Shown piece by piece: positions 24,184 to 31,660 of a DNA stretch of 64,000 nt; position 1 is the first letter of the stretch, and each line of letters starts with the position of its first letter. Origin of the DNA: Flavobacterium panici (GTDB taxonomy: Bacteria; Bacteroidota; Bacteroidia; Flavobacteriales; Flavobacteriaceae); NCBI RefSeq assembly GCF_903819335.1, contig NZ_CAIJDE010000048.1, positions 20,997 to 84,996 of the forward strand, written 5' to 3'. The translations under genes and the position numbers were made by a program. The notes under the pieces were generated by a model. That model was given only the letters and a program-made list of their open reading frames with translations, searched no databases and had not been told where the DNA came from.

Positions 24184-26301
24184 ATGAACATTTATCTGCC
24201 TTTAAAACTTCTTCTCGTGCTTTTACTTTTTTGTCTTTCCTTTACTGTAAAGGCTCAAAATGAAAGGCCAAAAGATTCGATTTCAAATGAACAATTAAAA
24301 GAAGTTGTTATCACTCAAAACAAAAAAACTTTTACCAATACAAACGGAAATATAAAAGTTGATGTTGCTAATTCTGTTTATAATTCAATTCCAAATACAT
24401 TCGATTTACTGGCGAAACTTCCAACCGTTCAGGTTAGTTTAGACAAAGAAAATATTACTGTTGTTGGTAAAGGAAATCCGCTGATTTATATCGACAATCA
24501 AAAAGTGGGAATAAACGATTTAAATGCTTTGGCTCCCGCCGATATCAAAACGATTGAAATCATCCAGAATCCATCTGCAAAATACGAAGCCGAAGGGCGT
24601 TCGGTAATTTTGATTACTCGAAAATTCAGCAAAAAAGACAGTTTTAGAACTGAAATTTCTGAAGTTGCTTCTTTTAAGAAAAACTATAATAATTACCTCG
24701 GATTGAATACGAGTTTCAAGAAAAACAAATTCGAATGGAAAGCGAATTTCAATTACAACCGACTTAATCCGTGGGAAAGTCATAGTATTGATTATCAAAT
24801 TCAAAATGCTGATATTGCTTCAAAATATGATGTTATGGCCGAAACAAAACGAAAGCAATATGTTTTTGGCGGCGGTTTATTTTATAAAATAAATGACGAC
24901 GATTATTTTTCATTTAATGTTAGTTCCAGACTTCGTACAGACACTTTTCCCATAGATACTTTTACATACAATAAAAATCAAAATGTAGAAAACAACGTTT
25001 TAACCTGGAGTGAAAATTCGAGTAAAAAGAATTATGTAAACTCATTTCTGAATTATTCTAAAAAAATAAAAGCAATTAATACACAGCTTTTTGCAGGTTT
25101 TCAGTATTCGAATTTCCAGCAGAATTTAGTAACTATGGTCGAAAATAATTATAACGATACTGAATTTGCTTTGTCTCAAAACCGGAATCAAAAATTTAAT
25201 GTTGATGTTTTTTCGGGAAGAATTGATTTAGAAAAAAAGTTTAAAAACGGATTTAACCTGGAATACGGCGGACTTTATTCTGCAGCAAAATCCAAATCAA
25301 ATACTACTATTTTTGATTTCGAAGAAAATGAAAAAACGGCTTTAGATTATGATTTTAAAGAAGAGAATTCAGCGGCTTATACACAGCTTTCCGGAAAAAT
25401 TAAAAAGATTAGTTTTTCTGCCGGACTTAGAGTTGAAAACACAAATGTATCCGGAAAATATAAAACAGATGCTTCGGCTTTGATCGATAAAAATTATACC
25501 AATCTTTTCCCGAAAGTACAGTTTTCTATGGCAATAGACAGCACTAAAAATATTAGTTTGAATTATGCCAAAAGTATTTCGCGTCCCAATTATTCGTCGT
25601 TAAGTAATATTGCGACTTATATAAATCCGTATTTTATATACGCGAGTAATATCAATTTGGGACCAACATTTAATAATGAAATTTCGTCGACTTTTCAATA
25701 CAATGATAAATCGGTTAAAGTGAGTTATTGGCAAAATAAAAATCCGGTTTATAATAGTTTTCTCTATGATAAAAGCCAAAATATAATGACTTTTAAAGAT
25801 ATAAATTTTGATAAGGAAGCTGGTTTAAGCCTTGATTTTGAATTGCCTTTCGCATATAAATTTTGGACAACAACTAATTCGTTGGTTTTTATTCTCGAAA
25901 AAATAGAAGATCCATCGGCTGAATTTTTAGACTCAAAACCGTATTTGTATTATTACTCCAACAACGAATTTAAGCTTCCAAAAGAATATACTTTCGTTTT
26001 AAGTTTTTGGGGATTAACGGAACAGAAGAAAGGTGTTTTTGAAAGAAATCCTAGATTTGTTGTAGATATGGTGCTTTCTAAAACATTTCTAAAAAAATGG
26101 AATTGTACTTTGAGCTGGAATAATGTATTTAAAAATGTAATTCAAACGGAAGAATTTACGATTAATGATACCAGTTCAAAAGCAAGATATATTGTGGATG
26201 CTCATGAAATTTCGATCTCGGTTAAATATTCTTTTGGGAAAGTGAAAGAAACCGAATTTAAGGAAAAGAATGTGAATGAAAACGAAGATAGAATTAGATA
26301 A
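24184..26301 (+). CDS. Outer-membrane beta-barrel protein with TonB-receptor-like plug
   Basis: 705 residues from ATG 24184; an upstream TTG (24151) overlaps the predicted promoter and is rejected. The signal peptide ends FTVKAQ. A plug-like domain follows (about 35-140; LKEVVITQNKKTFTNTNGNIKVDVAN, GNPLIYIDNQKVG, IKTIEIIQNPSAKYEAEGRSVILI). The rest is a barrel of the outer-membrane-protein beta-barrel family, with many alternating aromatic strands. It should sit in the outer membrane and may import a ligand or act in envelope signalling. No carboxypeptidase-like repeat is present, and the substrate is unknown. The divergent two-component system probably controls it. Confidence 0.85.
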   Translation: MNIYLPLKLLLVLLLFCLSFTVKAQNERPKDSISNEQLKEVVITQNKKTFTNTNGNIKVDVANSVYNSIPNTFDLLAKLPTVQVSLDKENITVVGKGNPLIYIDNQKVGINDLNALAPADIKTIEIIQNPSAKYEAEGRSVILITRKFSKKDSFRTEISEVASFKKNYNNYLGLNTSFKKNKFEWKANFNYNRLNPWESHSIDYQIQNADIASKYDVMAETKRKQYVFGGGLFYKINDDDYFSFNVSSRLRTDTFPIDTFTYNKNQNVENNVLTWSENSSKKNYVNSFLNYSKKIKAINTQLFAGFQYSNFQQNLVTMVENNYNDTEFALSQNRNQKFNVDVFSGRIDLEKKFKNGFNLEYGGLYSAAKSKSNTTIFDFEENEKTALDYDFKEENSAAYTQLSGKIKKISFSAGLRVENTNVSGKYKTDASALIDKNYTNLFPKVQFSMAIDSTKNISLNYAKSISRPNYSSLSNIATYINPYFIYASNINLGPTFNNEISSTFQYNDKSVKVSYWQNKNPVYNSFLYDKSQNIMTFKDINFDKEAGLSLDFELPFAYKFWTTTNSLVFILEKIEDPSAEFLDSKPYLYYYSNNEFKLPKEYTFVLSFWGLTEQKKGVFERNPRFVVDMVLSKTFLKKWNCTLSWNNVFKNVIQTEEFTINDTSSKARYIVDAHEISISVKYSFGKVKETEFKEKNVNENEDRIR

Positions 26302-26320
26302 AATGAAAAATTCCAAAATT

Positions 26321-26361
26321 AAAATCCCAAATTCCAATTGAAGCTTGGAATTTGGGATTTT
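26321..26361. terminator. Bidirectional hairpin terminator
   Basis: Perfect 17-bp arms, AAAATCCCAAATTCCAA (26321-26337) and its complement (26345-26361), loop of 7 nt, between convergent barrel-protein and rsmD genes. A related hairpin is at 53314-53355. Confidence 0.8.
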
Positions 26362-26384
26362 AAAAATTTGAAAATTGATATAGA

Positions 26385-26990
26385 TTATCCTTCGTCTTCT
26401 TCAACTATTTTTAATGGAGATTCTCCCGGAAGTTCTTCATCATCATCTGTAGAATTCAATTCGAAGAAACTGAAAAAAGAACCGCCGTAACTTTTCTGAA
26501 ATGAAAAATTACTCAAATGATCCATTTTGGTATATTTCGAATGTTCAATAATCATCATTCCATCTTCTGAAAGTAATTCTTTTTCAAAAACAGTAAGAAC
26601 AATTTTTTCAAATGCAGCCTGATCTAATCCGTAAGGCGGATCGGCGAAAATAATATCATACGAAGTTTTGCAGTTTTCCAGAAACTTGTATACATCACTT
26701 TTAGTAGCAGCAATGTCAAAATCGTATTCTGATGAAACTTGTTTGATGAACTTAACGCATCCAAAATCACCGTCGATTGAGGTAATTGGCGCGCTTCCGC
26801 GTGAAGCGAATTCATAACTGATATTGCCGGTTCCCGAAAATAAATCTAAAACCTTTAAGCCGTCAAAACTAAAATGATTATTCAAAACATTAAACAATGC
26901 TTCTTTACTCATATCAGTCGTAGGTCTTACAGGAAGGTTTTTTGGTGGGAAGATCCTACGCCCTTTGTATTTTCCTGAAATGATTCTCAT
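26385..26990 (-). CDS. rsmD: 16S rRNA (guanine966-N2)-methyltransferase
   Basis: 201 residues. MRIISGKYKGRRIFPPKNLPVRPTTDMSKEALFNVL is the typical RsmD start, followed by the SAM motif VLDLFSGTGNISYEFASRG and the catalytic IIFADPPYGLDQ. It methylates G966 of 16S rRNA during 30S assembly. The C-terminal tail (STDDDEELPGESPLKIVEEDEG) is unusually acidic. Its start codon overlaps the stop of the DUF3822 gene (ATGA), so the two are translated together. Confidence 0.93.
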   Translation of the reverse strand: MRIISGKYKGRRIFPPKNLPVRPTTDMSKEALFNVLNNHFSFDGLKVLDLFSGTGNISYEFASRGSAPITSIDGDFGCVKFIKQVSSEYDFDIAATKSDVYKFLENCKTSYDIIFADPPYGLDQAAFEKIVLTVFEKELLSEDGMMIIEHSKYTKMDHLSNFSFQKSYGGSFFSFFELNSTDDDEELPGESPLKIVEEDEG

Positions 26991-27808
26991 GATTGAAATA
27001 AGATATAATGTTTTTGATTCTGAGCTGTTGTGTAGTTGTTTTTTTCTTTTAAAGCGCTAACGTCAAGAAAAGAAATATTACGGATGTATTTGTAAGCGAT
27101 GTCGTAAAACGGATCGTTTTGGTGTATTGTTCCAAGCAGTTCCAATTGAAAAATCTCCGGATTTAAATTTAATTGCTCGGCTGTAAAAAGTATGTAATAA
27201 ATAAAATCCTCAGGAGTTTGATATTCAAAAGAGTTGAATAACAATAACTTTTGATTTTGTACCACGATAATTTCAAAATGCTCCGGATTGAAATTTACAA
27301 CCATTTTTTTCTCGTCATTGTTTTTTGAGCCTTCTAAAATTTTCTCGACCAAAATACTGTTAACATGTTTGTAATCGAAAGAACCAACGTTATCAATTAA
27401 AAAATTATTGATATTGATATACGGAATGTAAACCGAATGCATGTCGTAATTGGTGATTTGATCGAAAGTAAAAAAGTCAGTTTCAAACACTTTTGTGGTA
27501 TACTGCAGGTAACTTCCTAAATAATCCTCATCAAACAACGGCGTTGGTACAAAAGTCGAAAGATTGTTATTGTGAATGACTAAAATGTCGTCGTAAGTTT
27601 CTTTTAATTCAGAATAATTTTTAAAAGCTGAAGCGTATAAATCTTCAATTTTATTCTGTTTTTGAGCACTATCAAACTGAACTTCATTAAAAGCAGTAAT
27701 CGTATTATTTAAGGTATCAAAACAACAAAAAGAGAATCCGTTCAGCGAAACCTGAATCGAAAGTTTTTTGTAATTTTTTGATGTAATATTAGTATTGTGT
27801 ATTGACAT
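26987..27808 (-). CDS. DUF3822-type protein
   Basis: 273 residues from ATG 27808 (MSIHNTNITSKNYKKLSIQVSLNGFSFCCFDTLNN). A longer reading from 27913 would add a doubtful hydrophobic extension. The protein resembles the Bacteroidota DUF3822 family, which has an actin/ASKHA-like look (ISIQVSLNGFSF, KMVVNFNPEHFEIIVVQNQKLLLFNSFEY) and is regularly found next to rsmD. Its function is unknown. The stop overlaps the rsmD start. Confidence 0.8.
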   Translation of the reverse strand: MSIHNTNITSKNYKKLSIQVSLNGFSFCCFDTLNNTITAFNEVQFDSAQKQNKIEDLYASAFKNYSELKETYDDILVIHNNNLSTFVPTPLFDEDYLGSYLQYTTKVFETDFFTFDQITNYDMHSVYIPYININNFLIDNVGSFDYKHVNSILVEKILEGSKNNDEKKMVVNFNPEHFEIIVVQNQKLLLFNSFEYQTPEDFIYYILFTAEQLNLNPEIFQLELLGTIHQNDPFYDIAYKYIRNISFLDVSALKEKNNYTTAQNQKHYILFQS

Positions 27809-27973
27809 AATTGATTTACAATTCGTTACCTGTTTTGTTTCAATAAAGAATTTAGGTGACCACAAACTTACAAATTTAAAAGCAACTAATATAATTGCAA
27901 TTTTAAAAAACAATATTACAAGAAGGTTAGCAGAGCATTATCGTTGCGTTATTTTTTTTTCTTTTTCTAAACC

Positions 27974-28103
27974 ATATAAGTGATATAAGTAAATTTAAGC
28001 TTTTGGGATGTTTATTTTGATTTTTTTAGATCATGTAAGCAATTATAAGTTCGTGGAATTAAGCGCAAGGCCTAAAACTTAAATTTACTTATATTACTTA
28101 TAT
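27974..28103. repeat. Inverted repeat in the DUF3822 / helicase intergenic region
   Basis: Arms of 26 bp with one mismatch (27974-27999 and 28078-28103), rich in TATAAGT and ACTTATA. It lies between divergent genes, so it is not a simple terminator and could affect both promoters. Confidence 0.6.
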
Positions 28104-28160
28104 TGTTTAAAATTGCCATTGCCATTAAAAAGAACGAACTTTGTGTTTCAAATTTACCTT

Positions 28161-29570
28161 ATGAATTCAGCATCGTTTTACGGCGTTTTGCAAAAAAGAT
28201 TTCCTTTTGCACCCACTTATAAACAGGATATTTTTTTTCAAAAAATCGCCATTTTTTTGACCGAACCAGCAAACAACACCATTTTTGTACTAAAAGGATA
28301 TGCCGGAACCGGAAAAACAACGGTGATTTCGACAATCGTAAACAATCTTGGCGATATTAATAAAAAGTTTGTTCTGCTCGCACCAACCGGACGTGCGGCA
28401 AAAGTAATAGCGAATTATTCCAATACATCAGCTTTTACGATTCACAAAAAAATCTATTTCCCTAAAAAATCATCGGGTGGAGGAGTGGCTTTTACCAGAC
28501 AAGTTAACAAACATAAAAATACCATTTTTATAGTCGACGAGGCTTCGATGATTTCAGACAGTACTTTAGACAGCGGTTCGCTTCTGGATGATTTGATTAA
28601 TTATGTGTATTCGGGAACCAATTGCAAAATGATTCTTTTAGGAGATACAGCGCAGCTTCCTCCGGTAAATTTAGACATTAGCCCGGCTTTAGATACGCAT
28701 ACTTTAGGCGTGCATTATGATAAAGAAATTGAACATATTGAACTTGATGAAGTAATGCGTCAGGAAGAAAGTTCGGGGATTTTATTCAATGCAACCGAAT
28801 TACGTGAACTATTGAAAGAAAGCTTTATCACGGAGTTTAAATTCAATGTCAAAAAGTTTAAAGATATTGTTCGTTTAACCGATGGATATGATATTCAGGA
28901 TGCGATAAATACAGCTTACAGCAATTATAGTATTGAAGATACGGCGTTTATTGTCCGCTCTAATAAAAGAGCAAATCAATACAATGAACAAATCAGAACC
29001 AGAATTTTGTTTAAAGAAAGCGAGCTTTCTGTAGGCGATTTTTTAATGGTTGTAAAGAACAATTATTTCTGGCTGAAAGAAACGGATGAAGCCGGATTTA
29101 TTGCCAACGGTGATATTATTGAGGTTCTGGAAATGTTCGGGATCAAAGAATTGTACGGATTTACTTTTGCAAGAGTAAAAATAAGAATGGTCGATTATCC
29201 GGATCAAAAACCTTTTGAAACGGTTTTGATTTTAGATACTATAAAAAGTGAATCTCCATCATTAACCTACGAAGAATCAAATCGTTTGTACGAAGAAGTA
29301 ATGAAGGATTATGAAGATGAATCGACAAAATATAAGAAATTTCAAAAGGTAAAAGAAAACGAATATTTTAATGGTTTACAGGTGAAATTCTCGTACGCCA
29401 TAACATGTCATAAATCTCAGGGTGGACAATGGAATACGGTTTTTGTAGAACAGCCGTATTTACCAAACGGAATAGATCATGATTATATAAGATGGCTTTA
29501 CACAGCAATGACGCGTGCGAAAAATAAATTATATTTGATAGGATTTAAAGACGAAAGTTTTGAAGAATAG
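28161..29570 (+). CDS. RecD/PIF1-like DNA helicase
   Basis: 469 residues from ATG 28161 (MNSASFYGVLQKRFPFAPTYKQ); an upstream in-frame ATG at 28113 gives an unlikely extension. Helicase superfamily 1B motifs in order: Walker A GYAGTGKTTV, motif Ia LLAPTGRAAKV, Walker B FIVDEASMISD, motif III GDTAQLPPV, and near the C-terminus YAITCHKSQGGQW and YTAMTRAKNKLYLIGF. It is expected to unwind DNA 5' to 3' in repair or replication-fork processing. This short RecD2-like form is common in Bacteroidota. Confidence 0.88.
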   Translation: MNSASFYGVLQKRFPFAPTYKQDIFFQKIAIFLTEPANNTIFVLKGYAGTGKTTVISTIVNNLGDINKKFVLLAPTGRAAKVIANYSNTSAFTIHKKIYFPKKSSGGGVAFTRQVNKHKNTIFIVDEASMISDSTLDSGSLLDDLINYVYSGTNCKMILLGDTAQLPPVNLDISPALDTHTLGVHYDKEIEHIELDEVMRQEESSGILFNATELRELLKESFITEFKFNVKKFKDIVRLTDGYDIQDAINTAYSNYSIEDTAFIVRSNKRANQYNEQIRTRILFKESELSVGDFLMVVKNNYFWLKETDEAGFIANGDIIEVLEMFGIKELYGFTFARVKIRMVDYPDQKPFETVLILDTIKSESPSLTYEESNRLYEEVMKDYEDESTKYKKFQKVKENEYFNGLQVKFSYAITCHKSQGGQWNTVFVEQPYLPNGIDHDYIRWLYTAMTRAKNKLYLIGFKDESFEE

Positions 29571-29577
29571 TTTTTTT

Positions 29578-29708
29578 GCCACAGATTAAAAAGATTCTCA
29601 CTGATTTTTTTATTAATCTTTTTAATCCTTTTAATCTGTGGCAAGAAAAAATAATTCGTGCTAATTCGTGAAATTGCTTTGCCTGTTCGCTATCGCTCGG
29701 GTCGTGGC
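29578..29708. repeat. Tandem palindromic intergenic repeats, second with 27-bp insert
   Basis: The first part (29580-29643) is a palindrome with arms GCCACAGATTAAAAAGATT and its near complement. The second (29640-29708) is a partial GCCACGAATT-family copy with the same GCCTGTTCGCTATCGCTC insert seen at 12037-12063. It is probably a terminator region for the helicase gene. Confidence 0.6.
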
Positions 29709-29725
29709 GAAAAAAACTTTAGAAA

Positions 29726-30556
29726 ATGACAACACTAAACGACTTACATTCGATTTCGTCTACGTTTTCGAATACAGATAAAATGCCGGTTTTGTTTTTA
29801 GGACACGGCAGCCCAATGAACGCTATTGAAGAAAATCAGTTTGTAGCCGGTTTCCGAAATCTGGCAAAAACACTACCACAGCCCAATGCTATTTTATGTA
29901 TTTCGGCGCATTGGTTTACAAAAGGTACAAAAGTAACTTCAATGGAAATGCCGAGAACCATTCACGATTTTGGAGGTTTTCCGCAGGCACTTTTTGATGT
30001 CCAGTATCCCGCAAAAGGAAGTCCCGAACTGGCATTAGAAACTCAAAAAATATTAGATCCCGTTCAGGTTGATTTAGATGAACATTGGGGTTTAGATCAT
30101 GGTGCGTGGAGCGTAATTAAACATTTATATCCTAATGCAGATGTTCCCGTAATTCAGTTAAGTATTGATTATACAAAATCAGGACAATATCATTTTGAAT
30201 TGGCTCAGAAATTACAATCGCTGCGTCATAAAGGTGTTTTAATTATTGGCAGCGGCAATATTGTGCATAATCTTCGTTTAGTTGATTTCAGGAATTTTGA
30301 TAAAGATAATTACGGTTACGATTGGGCAATTGAAGCCAGAGAAACTGTAAATAATTATTTATTAGATGGAAATTTTCAGCCGTTAATTGAGTACGAAAAA
30401 ATGAGTAAAGCAGTTCAAATTGCAATTCCAACTCCGGATCATTATCTGCCTTTATTGTATACTTTAGGTTTAAAAGAAAAATCAGAAGAATTGAACTTGT
30501 TTAATGATAAATTGCTGGCTGGTTCATTGAGTATGACTTCGGTAAAAATAATGTAA
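29726..30556 (+). CDS. ygiD: 4,5-DOPA dioxygenase extradiol family protein
   Basis: 276 residues of the class III extradiol ring-cleavage dioxygenase family. The metal-binding N-terminal motif is PVLFLGHGSPMNAI with H27. Others follow: CISAHWFTKGTKVTSM, LDHGAWSVIKHLYPNADVPVIQLSID, LIIGSGNIVHNL and PTPDHYLPLLYTLG. E. coli YgiD opens the ring of catechol-type substrates such as L-DOPA, using zinc or iron. The natural substrate here is unknown. A second in-frame ATG (29783, MPVLFLGHG) is a possible start. Confidence 0.88.
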   Translation: MTTLNDLHSISSTFSNTDKMPVLFLGHGSPMNAIEENQFVAGFRNLAKTLPQPNAILCISAHWFTKGTKVTSMEMPRTIHDFGGFPQALFDVQYPAKGSPELALETQKILDPVQVDLDEHWGLDHGAWSVIKHLYPNADVPVIQLSIDYTKSGQYHFELAQKLQSLRHKGVLIIGSGNIVHNLRLVDFRNFDKDNYGYDWAIEARETVNNYLLDGNFQPLIEYEKMSKAVQIAIPTPDHYLPLLYTLGLKEKSEELNLFNDKLLAGSLSMTSVKIM

Positions 30557-30624
30557 ACTTTGCGAATCTCTGTGAAACCTTTGTGTGACTTTGCATAATA
30601 ACTTTCACAGAGACTCGCAAAGTT
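30556..30624. repeat. Palindromic intergenic repeat / terminator
   Basis: Near-perfect 22-bp arms beginning AACTTTGCGAATCTCTGTG (30556-30577) with the complement at 30603-30624, followed by a third partial copy to about 30645. It lies just after the dioxygenase stop. Confidence 0.65.
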
Positions 30625-30706
30625 TTACACAGAGATTCACAAAGAATAAAAAATATAAATTAATAATGAGGATGAGATTGCTTCGTACCTCGCAATGACT
30701 TAAAAA

Positions 30707-31441
30707 ATGAAAATAATAGCGGTAATTCCGGCGCGATACGCATCAACACGTTTTCCTGCAAAACTAATGCAGGATTTGGGAGGTAAAACAGTAATTTTAA
30801 GAACATACGAAGCTGCGGTTTCAACAAATTTATTCGACGATGTTTTTGTTGTAACCGATTCTGATTTAATTTTTGACGAAATTGTTTCTAACGGCGGAAA
30901 AGCCATAATGAGCATCAAAGAACACGAATCCGGAAGCGACCGAATTGCCGAAGCCGTTGCCAATCTTAATGTTGATATTGTGGTAAATGTACAAGGAGAC
31001 GAACCTTTTACAGAAGCCGGACCTTTAGAACAGGTTTTATCTGTTTTTAAAAATGATCAAGATAAAAAGATCGATTTGGCTTCGTTAATGCGTGAAATTA
31101 AAAATGAAGACGAAATCAATAATCCGAATAATGTAAAAGTGGTGGTTGATCAATCGCAGTTTGCCTTGTATTTTTCAAGATCTGTAATTCCGTATCCGAG
31201 AGATGCAGCTGCTGGAGTTCGTTATTTTCAACACATCGGGATTTATGCTTTTAGAAAACAAGCTTTATTAGATTTTTACAGCCTTCCTATGAAATCTTTG
31301 GAAGCTTCTGAGAAATTGGAACAGTTAAGATATTTAGAATTCGGAAAACGCATAAAAATGGTCGAAACGACTCATGTTGGAATTGGGATTGATACGGCAG
31401 AGGATTTAGAAAGAGCCAGAGCTATGTTGAGAGATATTTAA
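30707..31441 (+). CDS. kdsB: 3-deoxy-manno-octulosonate cytidylyltransferase
   Basis: 244 residues. The nucleotidyltransferase signature is IAVIPARYASTRFPAKLMQDLGGKTVI. Family motifs DSDLIFDEIVSNGGKAIMS, ESGSDRIAEA, VVNVQGDEPF, FQHIGIYAFRKQALLDF and EKLEQLRYLEFG follow. It activates Kdo as CMP-Kdo for lipopolysaccharide inner-core synthesis in the cytoplasm. It is a single gene with a palindromic repeat on both sides. Confidence 0.95.
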   Translation: MKIIAVIPARYASTRFPAKLMQDLGGKTVILRTYEAAVSTNLFDDVFVVTDSDLIFDEIVSNGGKAIMSIKEHESGSDRIAEAVANLNVDIVVNVQGDEPFTEAGPLEQVLSVFKNDQDKKIDLASLMREIKNEDEINNPNNVKVVVDQSQFALYFSRSVIPYPRDAAAGVRYFQHIGIYAFRKQALLDFYSLPMKSLEASEKLEQLRYLEFGKRIKMVETTHVGIGIDTAEDLERARAMLRDI

Positions 31442-31475
31442 TCAATTTGGTAATTTAAATTAGATATCCACAATC

Positions 31476-31576
31476 TTGTCATTTCGACGAAGGAGAAATC
31501 TCCGTAAGTAGCTCGACAAAGATTGATTAAAATTGCGTAGTTTCTCGCGGAGATTTCTCCTTCGTCGAAATGACAA
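31476..31576. repeat. Palindromic repeat, TGTCATTTCGACGAA family
   Basis: Perfect 29-bp inverted arms at 31476-31504 and 31548-31576, each including GGAGAAATCTCC-type sub-palindromes. It is a longer version of the repeat at 17632-17704. Confidence 0.75.
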
Positions 31577-31605
31577 AACAGTGTGGTCAGTTTGGGTAAA
31601 AACAT

Positions 31606-31637
31606 AAAAAAAGCTCCAAAATATTGGAGCTTTTTTT
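31606..31637. terminator. Bidirectional terminator kdsB / E1 dehydrogenase
   Basis: Fourteen-bp arms around AAGCTCC / GGAGCTT with a 4-nt loop and A/T tracts on both sides, between convergent genes. Confidence 0.85.
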
Positions 31638-31660
31638 ATTATCTAAAACATTCTAAATCC

